Shown one piece after another: positions 1-6,520 of a stretch of 28,060 nucleotides of DNA. Each line of letters starts with the position of its first letter. Positions within the stretch are counted from its first letter, which is position 1. Source of the stretch: CAZMGB01 sp964565775 (GTDB lineage: Bacteria; Chloroflexota; Dehalococcoidia; DSTF01; JALHUB01). Under the pieces are notes generated by a model. It saw nothing but the letters and a program-made list of their open reading frames with translations, did not search any database and had not been told where the DNA came from. Location: contig CAZMGB010000027.1 in assembly GCA_964565775.1 (NCBI GenBank), positions 1 through 28,060 of the forward strand, given 5' to 3'. The position numbers were made by a program, and so were the translations under genes.

Positions 1-54
1 ATCGGCTTTAGACCGAAGTCGGACCTCAAGAAGCGGCTGGACGCCGTCCTCTAG
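1..54 (+). CDS. trxA: C-terminal end of probable thioredoxin (partial)
   Basis: The window opens inside a reading frame whose last 17 residues are IGFRPKSDLKKRLDAVL followed by TAG. A G-F-x-P-K-x-x-L-K-K-x-L ending resembles the last strand and helix of thioredoxins, where the chain ends just after the final helix. The next gene on the same strand is thioredoxin reductase, its natural partner, which supports the call. The active-site CGPC lies outside the window, so the identification rests on the tail and the neighbour only. The remaining 186 bases up to the reductase show no other convincing gene. Confidence 0.45.
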   Translation: MGFRPKSDLKKRLDAVL

Positions 55-240
55 CGGAACGGCCGTCGTCGCGGGGGCTGCCCCTCTCCCGATGAGGCAG
101 CCCATGTGACGGCCTTGACCCCAGGCCACGATGCCGCAGGCGAGGGCGATATGCCTATAGACGGCGTTTCACCGTAGGGAAGGGCTTCGTCCCTGCTTAG
201 GTCGGGCTCCACACCACGAAGGTTAGGGCAACTTCCAACA

Positions 241-1167
241 GTGGCTCGGGAATACGACATCGTCATCGTCGGGGCAGGGCCCGCCGGCCTGGCGGCAGGG
301 CTGTACGCCGCCCGTGCCCGCCGCAGGACCATCCTCCTTGAGCGCAACGTAACGGGCGGTCAGATTGCCCTCACCTCGGCCGTCGAGAACTATCCGGGAG
401 TCCCGGACGTCAACGGTTTCGACCTCGCCCAGGCGATGCAGCGGCAGGCGGAGGAGTACGGACTGGAGATGGGGTACGCCGATGTCACTGCCCTGGAGCC
501 GCAGAACGGCCTGCACCTGGTGAGGACCTCGGAGGAGGAGTACCGGGCCAAGGCGGTCATCCTTACCGGCGGCGCCGATTACAATCGCCTGGGTGTCCCC
601 GGCGAGGAGCGTCTCACCGGACGCGGCGTCTCCTACTGCGCGACCTGCGACGCCGCCTTCTTCAAGGACCAGGAGGTGGCGGTGGTGGGGGGCGGCGACG
701 CCGCTATGGATGAGGGCCTCTTCGTCACGCGCTACGCCTCGAAGGTCAGCGTCATCCACCGTCGCGAACAGCTCCGGGCCAGCAAAATCCTCCAGGAGCG
801 GGCCTTCGCCAACCCCAAGATGGAGTTCATCTGGAACGCGGTGGTGACAGAGGTCCTGGGCGAGGAGTCCGTCACGGGCCTGCGCCTCAAGAACCTGGTC
901 TCGGGTGAAGAGTCAACCCTTCCTGTCGCGGCCGTGTTCATCTTCATCGGCCTGACCCCCAACACCGGCTACCTCGAGGGCCTGCTGCGCATGGATGAGG
1001 GCGGTCACATCTTCGTCAACGAGTGGATGGAGACGGAGGTCGCCGGTGTCTTCGCGGCGGGCGACGTGCGCGTCAACTCGGCCCGACAGGTCGTGACAGC
1101 CGCCGGCGACGGCGCCACGGCCGCCATCAGGGCCGACCACTACATCGCAGACCACTTCACGGAGTAG
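241..1167 (+). CDS. trxB: Thioredoxin reductase (NADPH, FAD-dependent)
   Basis: Cytosolic flavoenzyme of 308 residues, the usual length of low-molecular-weight bacterial thioredoxin reductases, which pass electrons from NADPH through FAD and a CxxC pair to thioredoxin. Visible motifs in order: FAD-binding GAGPAG at 11-16, GGQI at 39-42, redox-active CATC at 133-136, the NADPH-binding GGGDAAMDE at 150-158 with HRR at 173-175, and the C-terminal FAD motif AGDVR with RQVVTAAGDGA at 282-292. Start is GTG at 241, chosen because it puts the first FAD strand at the normal distance from the N-terminus; no strong ribosome binding site precedes it. A probable thioredoxin tail lies just upstream, so the two may be cotranscribed. 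Confidence 0.95.
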   Translation: MAREYDIVIVGAGPAGLAAGLYAARARRRTILLERNVTGGQIALTSAVENYPGVPDVNGFDLAQAMQRQAEEYGLEMGYADVTALEPQNGLHLVRTSEEEYRAKAVILTGGADYNRLGVPGEERLTGRGVSYCATCDAAFFKDQEVAVVGGGDAAMDEGLFVTRYASKVSVIHRREQLRASKILQERAFANPKMEFIWNAVVTEVLGEESVTGLRLKNLVSGEESTLPVAAVFIFIGLTPNTGYLEGLLRMDEGGHIFVNEWMETEVAGVFAAGDVRVNSARQVVTAAGDGATAAIRADHYIADHFTE

Positions 1168-1170
1168 AAT

Positions 1171-1185
1171 AAGGGCGAAGCCCTT
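1171..1185 (+). terminator. Short hairpin just after trxB
   Basis: AAGGGC-GAA-GCCCTT forms a perfect 6-bp stem starting four bases after the trxB stop codon. There is no T-run after it, so it is at best a weak or factor-assisted terminator. Confidence 0.35.
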
Positions 1186-1186
1186 C

Positions 1187-1252
1187 GAACCACGGAACCT
1201 TAGAACCATGGAGCCGGTTCTCCAGTGCGCGGCGGTTCCAAAGTTCTGGGGG
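1187..1252. repeat. GAACC-type degenerate repeat cluster
   Basis: A run of GAACC units spaced 8-9 bases (CGAACCACGGAACCTTAGAACC) is followed by inverted GGTTC units (GGTTCTCC, GGTTCCAAAG). The same style of sequence recurs at 25645-25726 between the two E1 genes, so this is a dispersed intergenic repeat type and not a gene. It lies directly in front of the selenocysteine tRNA. Confidence 0.5.
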
Positions 1253-1260
1253 CAGCGCAG

Positions 1261-1358
1261 GGGGGTGGATGGGTCCCGGTGGGCCTCGCGGTCTTCAAAA
1301 CCGTTGCGGGGCGGTTGGCGCCGTCCTGGGTGGGTTCGACTCCCTCCCACTCCCGCCA
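1261..1358 (+). tRNA. selC: tRNA-Sec (anticodon TCA)
   Basis: The selenocysteine tRNA reads UGA with the help of SelB. The features are those specific to tRNA-Sec. An 8-bp acceptor stem pairs GGGGGTGG (1261-1268) with CCACTCCC (1347-1354), followed by discriminator G and an encoded CCA. The D-stem has 6 bp, GGGTCC/GGGCCT, with the short loop CGGT. The anticodon loop CTTCAAA at 1293-1299 has TCA at 1295-1297. A long variable arm pairs GGGCGG with CCGTCC. The T-arm has loop TTCGACT and one T-T mismatch in the stem. Total length of 98 nt compares with 95 for the E. coli gene. No selA, selB or selD and no obvious selenoprotein lie in the window. Confidence 0.9.
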
Positions 1359-1414
1359 CTGATCGAGATCCGAAGCGGGCCTTCGTGGCACGCCTTGGGA
1401 CGGCTGCTGTAGAA

Positions 1415-1477
1415 CTTCAAAACCGTTGCGTCCGCCTCAGGCGGATGGGTGGGTTCGACTTCCTCCCACTCCCGCCA
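1415..1477 (+). pseudogene. Truncated 3' duplicate of tRNA-Sec
   Basis: This block repeats the 3' two-thirds of the upstream selC: CTTCAAAACCGTTGCG from the anticodon loop onward, then GGGTGGGTTCGACT and CTCCCACTCCCGCCA including the encoded CCA. The variable arm differs, being the perfect hairpin TCCGCC-TCA-GGCGGA. The 56 bases in front (1359-1414) do not supply a matching acceptor strand or D-arm, and bases before the anticodon loop do not pair with those after it. It is therefore a partial copy and not a second working tRNA. Such 3'-end copies can be left by site-specific integration into a tRNA gene or by local duplication; no integrase is present here. Confidence 0.75.
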
Positions 1478-1492
1478 TTCGTGAGCCGAGAC

Positions 1493-1520
1493 GTAGGGGC
1501 GATTCGCTAATCGCCCCTAC
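1493..1520. repeat. Dispersed palindrome, GTAGGGGCGATT type (copy 1)
   Basis: A perfect 12-bp inverted repeat, GTAGGGGCGATT and AATCGCCCCTAC around a CGCT loop. A diverged copy sits at 15765-15788. The form is that of a REP-like or MITE-like short palindrome and the position is intergenic. Confidence 0.7.
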
Positions 1521-1586
1521 CCTTGCATAACGCCTCTGCATCCCGCCGTTCGACACCGACGCCCCGTCCCTCGACGCCTTTGAGCG

Positions 1587-1619
1587 TGGTATGATCTGCC
1601 TACCTTAAGACCGCAGGAG
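1587..1619 (+). promoter_or_regulatory. Extended -10 promoter and ribosome binding site of the DUF4097 gene
   Basis: TG at 1587-1588 followed by one base and TATGAT at 1590-1595 matches an extended -10 element; no clear -35 hexamer is seen 17 bases upstream. AGGAG at 1615-1619 stands 6 bases before the ATG at 1626. Confidence 0.5.
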
Positions 1620-1625
1620 CCCTGC

Positions 1626-2348
1626 ATGTCCGGCCACCGCGTCGTCGTGCCCCTGAAAGGCCCCGCCAGCCTGCGTCTCATCACACGCTCAGGCCGCATC
1701 ACCGTGACCGCCGAGGACCGCCCGGACGTCGTCTTCGAATCGGGGGTGAGCTCGCGGAAGGACCTCGAACAGGACGCCACGGGTCGTATCGCGGTGACTA
1801 CGGTGGGGTGGGGCTCGGCCGCCCTCGAGGTGCGCTGCCCCACCGGCACCGACATCGTCGTCGGCAGCGCCTCCGGCCGGGTCGAGCTGCGCGGCCGCCT
1901 CGGTCAGGTCCGCGTAACGACCTTGAGCGGCCGAATCGAGGTGGATCAGGCCGGAACGCTCGACCTCCGGAGCGCGTCGGGCAGCATCTCCGCAGCCCGG
2001 TGCGACGGGCGCTGCCGCCTCCACACGATGAGCGGCCGTGCCACGGTTGGCACCGCCGAGGACGCAGACGTGTCGACCGTCTCCGGCAGAGTCCGCCTGG
2101 ACTGCTCCAGCGGCAGCGTCCAGGTGCGCACCGCCAGCGGCAGCGTGGAGCTGGGGACCGAGGGTAAGGGCAACGTGGACGTGCAGACGCTTTCCGGCTC
2201 AGTGAGAGTCGAGGTCCCGGAGGGCGTGAGGCCTGATGTGGAGCTGAGGAGCGGGCTGGGCAGGTGTCGATGCGACTGCCCGGAGGGCCGCGACTGCCGC
2301 ATCTCGGTATCGTCGGTGAGCGGCAAGATCCAGGTGGTGCCGCGCTGA
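1626..2348 (+). CDS. DUF4097-family beta-repeat protein
   Basis: A 240-residue protein made of short beta-strand repeats with the recurring phrase S-G-R/S-I/V-x-V (LSGRIEV, ASGSISA, MSGRATV, VSGRVRL, ASGSVEL, LSGSVRV, VSGKIQV). This is the right-handed beta-helix-like pattern of DUF4097 putative adhesins. No signal peptide or membrane segment is visible, so it is probably cytoplasmic or not secreted by the classical route. The stop codon overlaps the ATG of the following adenylate cyclase as TGATG, so the two are translationally coupled and probably work together. Molecular function of the family is not established. Start is supported by AGGAG six bases upstream. Confidence 0.8.
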   Translation: MSGHRVVVPLKGPASLRLITRSGRITVTAEDRPDVVFESGVSSRKDLEQDATGRIAVTTVGWGSAALEVRCPTGTDIVVGSASGRVELRGRLGQVRVTTLSGRIEVDQAGTLDLRSASGSISAARCDGRCRLHTMSGRATVGTAEDADVSTVSGRVRLDCSSGSVQVRTASGSVELGTEGKGNVDVQTLSGSVRVEVPEGVRPDVELRSGLGRCRCDCPEGRDCRISVSSVSGKIQVVPR

Positions 2349-2881
2349 TGGCGAAGTCGACTTCACGACGCGGAGCGATCCAGGGGACCGTGGTGTTCAC
2401 GGACATCGTTGGCTTCACGGAGTACACCGCCCTGCGCGGCGATGAGGAAGCCATGGCGCTCCTCTCCGTCCAGGAACGGCTCGTCCGGGAGGCGCTCCCG
2501 ACGGGCGCCCGTGTCGTGAAGGAGCTTGGAGATGGCCTGCTGCTCTGGTTCGAGGACGCCTGTCAGGCGCTGGACACCAGCCTGCGCCTCCAGGAGCGAT
2601 TCGCGAGCCAGCTAACCCAAGCCAACTCGCCGCTGTGGGTGCGTATGGGCGTGCACTCCGGCATGCAGACGCGCCGCGGCGAGGACCTCGTTGGCCACGA
2701 CGTCAACGTCGCCTCACGCGTCGTCAACGTTGCGGGCCCCGGCGAGGTCCTGCTGTCGGAGGCCACCCGCGCCGAGGTCGACGACGGGCTCCCCGAAGTC
2801 TCCTTCGAGGAGCTTGGTCCCGTAGTGATGAAGGGCATCCCCGTTCCGGTGCGTCTCTTCCGGGCCGTGCGTTGCCCCTAG
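2348..2881 (+). CDS. Class III adenylate cyclase catalytic domain protein
   Basis: A stand-alone 177-residue cyclase homology domain predicted to make cAMP from ATP. Every catalytic position is present: metal-binding Asp19 in FTDIVGFT and Asp62 in GDG, adenine-selecting Lys59 (VKELGDG) and Asp118 (GHDVN), and transition-state residues Asn120 and Arg124 (VNVASR). The Lys/Asp pair favours ATP over GTP. There is no sensor, membrane or receiver domain, so regulation must come from a partner, and the coupled upstream DUF4097 protein is the obvious candidate. Start is the ATG that overlaps the upstream stop codon; an earlier in-frame start at 2264 would lie inside the DUF4097 gene and is less likely. 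Confidence 0.88.
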   Translation: MAKSTSRRGAIQGTVVFTDIVGFTEYTALRGDEEAMALLSVQERLVREALPTGARVVKELGDGLLLWFEDACQALDTSLRLQERFASQLTQANSPLWVRMGVHSGMQTRRGEDLVGHDVNVASRVVNVAGPGEVLLSEATRAEVDDGLPEVSFEELGPVVMKGIPVPVRLFRAVRCP

Positions 2882-3074
2882 GCCCGCTTCTTGACCTCCG
2901 CGCAGCTTCTCCCTCCGCCGCCCAGCCCGCGGATGCGGCATCGGGTCCAGCCGGGCGGGTCGTGTCTCGCCAACCCGTCAGTCTCCGCGCAGTGCTGCGG
3001 CGTCCTCATGGGCGCGACCCCTGAAATGACAGGCGCGTGGTCAGCTCTTACGTTTCGTGGGCAGGAGTGACAAG

Positions 3075-4430
3075 ATGGCCGAAGTGGTGAAAGAAGCGTA
3101 CCTGTGGCTCAGCGCGGGCGCTCTCGAAATCGAGCTCAGGCAGCTCGAAGATGAGGGGCGTGACACGTCGCGCCTCAAGAAGGCGTTCGAGAAGCTGATC
3201 GCGCTCGGCGACGAGAAGCTGTTCACACCCCCGAACCAGGAGAAAGCGGGGGCGCTCCTGGACTCGGCGCAGCGGCTCAGGATGCGCAGAGGCTACGCTT
3301 TCAAGGAGCCCTCCGGCTTCGCGGAGATAAGAAAGCTGAGGGCGCGGGGCCCGCACAGAATCAGGAAGCGGCTGTCCGAGAAGGCGCTCCAGGACAGGCT
3401 CCTCGGAGCGTGGCTCGGCAGGTGCGCCGGTTGTCTCCTGGGAAAGCCGGTCGAAGGCCGGCGCACGAGCGAACTCTGGGGCTTCCTCAAGATGACGGGC
3501 CAGTGGCCGCTGAACGACTACATCAGGTTCGGCGTCGGTGGCGAGGCGGCGAAGACGTACCCAGGACTCGTTGCCAGGAGAGCGTTCGACGTAATAGACC
3601 ACATGCCGGTCGACGATGACACCGACTACACGCTGACGGGCTTTCTCATCGTGAGAGCGCGGGGCGCGGCGTTCACCCCCGCCGACGTGGCGCGCTTCTG
3701 GATGCAGAACATCCCGCTGCTCCACACCTACACGGCCGAGCGCGTCGCCTACCGCAACCTCGCCATGCAGATCCAGCCTCCCGCGAGCGCCTCCTACAGG
3801 AACCCCTACCGCGAGTGGATAGGAGCGCAGATCCGCGCCGATGCGTTCGGCTATCTCAGCGTCGGGAACCCCGAGCGGGCGGCGGAGTTCGCGTGGCGCG
3901 ACGCATCGGTCAGCCACGTCAAGAACGGCATCTACGGCGAGATGCTTATGGCGGCCATGATCGCTGCGGCTCCCTTCTGCGCCGACGCCGGAGCCCTCCT
4001 GGAAGCGGGCCTTCGCGAGATTCCGAGGACGAGCCGTCTGCACGCGGACATGAGGGAGGTGATGAGATGGCGTGCCGATGGCCTGGGCTATGACGAGGCT
4101 GTCGCGAGGATACACGAGAGGTGGGACGAGCACTCGTGGCACCACTGGACGCACACCAACTCGAACGCCATGATCTGCGCTGTTGCCCTGCTATGGGGAG
4201 AAGGCGACTTCGGGAAGTCGGTCTGCCGCGCCGTTCAGCCGGGATTCGACACGGACTGCAACGGCGCCACTGTGGGGTCGATCATGGGCATGATGCTCGG
4301 AGCCAGGCGAATCCCTTCCAGTTGGACAGGGCGCCTCAACAACACCCTGAAGACGAGCCTTATCGGCTATGAGACCGTGGACATCGAGAGGATCGCGCGG
4401 GAGACTCTTGAGCTGTACAGGAGGCTCTAG
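3075..4430 (+). CDS. ADP-ribosylglycohydrolase-family protein
   Basis: A 451-residue protein with a C-terminal ADP-ribosyl-glycohydrolase (ARH/DraG-like) fold from about residue 104. Visible family motifs are DRLLGAWLGRCAGCLLGKPVEG-like start at 107-128, the metal-binding VDDDTDY at 179-185, and the second metal site GFDTDCNGATVGS at 390-402. These acidic clusters hold two divalent ions used to cleave ADP-ribose bonds in DraG and ARH enzymes. The first 100 residues are an extra helical, charged region not found in minimal DraG proteins. ATG at 3075 was chosen over GTG at 3057 because AGGAG stands seven bases before it. The substrate cannot be told; no ADP-ribosyltransferase is nearby. Family assignment is firm, activity is inferred. 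Confidence 0.85.
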   Translation: MAEVVKEAYLWLSAGALEIELRQLEDEGRDTSRLKKAFEKLIALGDEKLFTPPNQEKAGALLDSAQRLRMRRGYAFKEPSGFAEIRKLRARGPHRIRKRLSEKALQDRLLGAWLGRCAGCLLGKPVEGRRTSELWGFLKMTGQWPLNDYIRFGVGGEAAKTYPGLVARRAFDVIDHMPVDDDTDYTLTGFLIVRARGAAFTPADVARFWMQNIPLLHTYTAERVAYRNLAMQIQPPASASYRNPYREWIGAQIRADAFGYLSVGNPERAAEFAWRDASVSHVKNGIYGEMLMAAMIAAAPFCADAGALLEAGLREIPRTSRLHADMREVMRWRADGLGYDEAVARIHERWDEHSWHHWTHTNSNAMICAVALLWGEGDFGKSVCRAVQPGFDTDCNGATVGSIMGMMLGARRIPSSWTGRLNNTLKTSLIGYETVDIERIARETLELYRRL

Positions 4431-4472
4431 CGATTCTTGCGGCAGATCAGGTGCTGGACCGGTCCCTTCGCC

Positions 4473-4769
4473 TCAAGGTGGTATGGCCGCTATGATCCGG
4501 CGGTACTCCTCCTCGGTGAAGACCTTGAGGGTGGTCGTGCGCACGGCGCCAAGTGAGGCTATCTGGAGGATCCTGGTCATGTAGGCCTCGTCGCTGGGGA
4601 ACTCCCCGACGTTCACCACGTCGTAGTCGCCGAGGACCAGGTAGAACCCGGTCAGCCGTCCTCCACCGTTGCTGAAGGCCCGTTTGGCAGCATCTAGCCG
4701 CCGTGGACTGTCACTGACATCCCGAACGCCTCTATCCGTCCATTTCAAGAGCGAAATGTAGGTTGGCAT
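4473..4769 (-). CDS. GYD-domain protein, copy 1
   Basis: A 98-residue cytoplasmic protein of the GYD family (dimeric alpha-beta barrel type small proteins of unknown role). It begins MPTYISLLKWTDRG and carries the family-defining LGDYDVVNVGEFPSDEAY around residues 46-63. GGAGG stands six bases before the ATG. It is about 80 percent identical by eye to the next gene at 4892-5188, and the identity continues into the upstream region, so the pair arose by tandem duplication. The promoter is duplicated too, so each copy is likely expressed on its own. Function is unknown. Confidence 0.85.
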   Translation of the reverse strand: MPTYISLLKWTDRGVRDVSDSPRRLDAAKRAFSNGGGRLTGFYLVLGDYDVVNVGEFPSDEAYMTRILQIASLGAVRTTTLKVFTEEEYRRIIAAIPP

Positions 4770-4805
4770 TGCGTTCCTCCTTCGTCCAACCCTGCGGGCA
4801 GCGAT

Positions 4806-4834
4806 ATCGTGCGCCCGGCGCGGGTGGCTGTCAG
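4806..4834 (-). promoter_or_regulatory. Promoter of GYD copy 1
   Basis: On the minus strand CTGACA (4834-4829), a 17-base spacer, then CACGAT (4811-4806). The same arrangement with a perfect TTGACA is found upstream of copy 2. The -10 is weak. Confidence 0.45.
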
Positions 4835-4891
4835 CGACCCTTTCCCCAGGGGTACACGGGGAACCGGCGGTGCTGAAGCGGTGGCCTCAGA

Positions 4892-5188
4892 TCAAGGTGG
4901 TATGGCCGCTATGATCCGGCGGTACTCCTCCTCGGTGAAGACCTTGAGGGTAGTTGCGCGCACGGCCCCACGGGAAGATATCTCAAGGAGAGTGGTGGCG
5001 TAGGCCTCGTCGCTGGGGAACTCGCCGATGTTCACCACGTCGTACTCGCCAAGAACCATGTAGAAGTCGGTCAGCCGTCCTCCGGCGGCGCTGAAGGCTC
5101 GTTTGGCGGCATCCAGACGCTGTGGACTGTCCTTTATGGCCCGAATGCCTTGGTCCGTCCATTTCAAGAGCGAGATGTAGGTTGGCAT
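4892..5188 (-). CDS. GYD-domain protein, copy 2
   Basis: Tandem paralogue of the neighbouring GYD gene, also 98 residues, beginning MPTYISLLKWTDQG with LGEYDVVNIGEFPSDEAY at 46-63. The frame is open a little further upstream (to 5209), but the ATG at 5188 matches the paralogue start and is preceded by GGAGG. Differences between the copies are spread along the chain and many are conservative (V/I, D/E, L/M), while the last 20 residues are identical, which suggests that both are kept under selection. Role unknown. Confidence 0.85.
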   Translation of the reverse strand: MPTYISLLKWTDQGIRAIKDSPQRLDAAKRAFSAAGGRLTDFYMVLGEYDVVNIGEFPSDEAYATTLLEISSRGAVRATTLKVFTEEEYRRIIAAIPP

Positions 5189-5224
5189 CGCGTTCCTCCT
5201 TCGTCCCACCTTGCGGACAGCGGT

Positions 5225-5253
5225 ATCGTGCGCCTGGCGCAGGCGGCTGTCAA
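5225..5253 (-). promoter_or_regulatory. Promoter of GYD copy 2
   Basis: Minus-strand TTGACA (5253-5248), 17-base spacer, CACGAT (5230-5225). The -35 is consensus and the spacing ideal. The visible duplication between the two GYD units ends at about this -35. Confidence 0.55.
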
Positions 5254-5261
5254 TTCACAAT

Positions 5262-5286
5262 GGGGTGTACTAGTCCTGTACACCCC
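5262..5286. promoter_or_regulatory. Palindrome, possible operator upstream of GYD copy 2
   Basis: GGGGTGTAC and GTACACCCC form a perfect 9-bp inverted repeat around TAGTCCT. It lies 9 bases upstream of the -35 hexamer of GYD copy 2 and is absent in front of copy 1. It could be a regulator binding site or the terminator-like end of an element. The GTGTAC core also occurs in the MarR promoter at 17225-17234. Confidence 0.4.
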
Positions 5287-5532
5287 CTACACCCACAGTC
5301 ATTCCGTTTGTGCTGACAGCCATTGACGACGGAGCTACCTGGGCGTGAGCCGGCCGAGGGCCGAGCGAGGCTGGACGGCGTCATGCTTGGTCTCGTGGCT
5401 CGTCAGCCTATGGCGGAGCTCAGGAGGGAAGTCGGGCGGACCCACGAGTCGGTGGGACTCCTCCCGGTAGGGCGGACGCGCTCCGCGTGCGCATTCGGCT
5501 TGGGAGAGCGCGAGCGGCCGGGCGCTTGTCGC
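5287..5532. other. Intergenic stretch without a recognised gene
   Basis: Between the palindrome upstream of GYD copy 2 and the end of the alpha/beta hydrolase gene. The open frames here lack family resemblance and a ribosome binding site. No repeat or RNA gene was recognised. Confidence 0.5.
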
Positions 5533-6414
5533 TCAGTCGGCTCGCTGCGTCAGTGCCACGATGGCGCCCATTGCACGCGGCCAGACGCCTTCGGGCAGTT
5601 CGTGGCCCATGCCCTCGATCGCCAGCATCTCAGCGCCCGGAATCGCCCCGGCCGTGTCGAAACCGCCGGCGATCGGTACCAGGGGGTCGGCATCGCCGTG
5701 GATGACCAGAGTGGGTATCCTGACCGAGCCGAGCGCCTCCTTCCGGCTGCCGCCAGAGACGATGGCTAGAAGCTGGCGGGCCATGCCCGTACGGTCCGAG
5801 TCCCGGTCGTAGGATAGCTCCACGAGGTTTCGAATACGGGCCTCGTCAAACTCGAAGCCCGGACCGTGAAGCGCGCGCCACACGCCCACGCCGTGCTCGA
5901 TCGCTGCCTCGCGCTCGGTGGGCACCGGCTGCACCAGGATCGCGAGCACCTCCGGTTTCCCCTGAGGCAGATTCGGGTTGCCGGTCGTCGACATGATCGA
6001 GGTGAGGGTGAGCACACGCTGTGGATGGTGAACCGCGAGGAGCTGGGCGATCATGCCGCCCATGGAGGCGCCGACCACATGCGCGGACGGGATTCCCAGC
6101 GCTTCGAGGAGTCCGGACGCGTCGTTGGCCATGTCGTCCAGGGCGTACGGGGCGCTCACGCTCTTCCCCTGAAACGCCTCCATGACAAGCGGGCCCGGGT
6201 TTGGGCACTTCTCGTGGAACTTGGTGGAGAGCCCCACGTCGCGGTTGTCGAAGCGGATGACGCGGAAGCCGCGGTCGGCGAGCTGCCTGCAGAACCTCTC
6301 GTCCCACATCACCATCTGCGCACTGAGCCCCATGATCAGGAGCAACGGTGTCGAATCCTGCCCGCCGAACTCGTCGTATTCGATCGTGATTCCGTTGGCA
6401 CGCACGTTCGGCAT
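5533..6414 (-). CDS. Alpha/beta-fold hydrolase
   Basis: A 293-residue cytoplasmic serine hydrolase of the alpha/beta hydrolase fold. The nucleophile elbow is GASMGG with Ser117; the acid is most likely Asp243 in HGDADPLVP and the base His271 in GMGHELP, which completes the triad. The oxyanion-hole region LLLIMGLSAQ is at 25-34. The sequence style (FDNRDVGLSTK) is that of the many hydrolases related to esterases, lactonases and meta-cleavage hydrolases, so the substrate cannot be named. AGGAGG stands five bases before the ATG, a strong site. It lies downstream of the amidohydrolase-like gene on the same strand, 106 bases away, and may be cotranscribed with it. Confidence 0.9.
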   Translation of the reverse strand: MPNVRANGITIEYDEFGGQDSTPLLLIMGLSAQMVMWDERFCRQLADRGFRVIRFDNRDVGLSTKFHEKCPNPGPLVMEAFQGKSVSAPYALDDMANDASGLLEALGIPSAHVVGASMGGMIAQLLAVHHPQRVLTLTSIMSTTGNPNLPQGKPEVLAILVQPVPTEREAAIEHGVGVWRALHGPGFEFDEARIRNLVELSYDRDSDRTGMARQLLAIVSGGSRKEALGSVRIPTLVIHGDADPLVPIAGGFDTAGAIPGAEMLAIEGMGHELPEGVWPRAMGAIVALTQRAD

Positions 6415-6520
6415 CTTAGCCTCCTTTGCTTACAGTGCTGAGAGCGGAGATATCGGGTCCTTGTTCCCCTTCTCCCGCAGGTCGAGAGAGCGACGGCGAG
6501 GACTCGCGGCAGCGGCAGGG

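Noticed and set aside
1359..1477. A second functional tRNA-Sec
   Set aside because: No acceptor 5' strand, D-arm or anticodon stem can be formed from the 5' half.
3048..4154. A 368-codon open frame on the minus strand
   Set aside because: Shadow of the ADP-ribosylglycohydrolase gene, which has full motifs and a ribosome site; the minus translation is His/Arg/Pro-rich with no domain.
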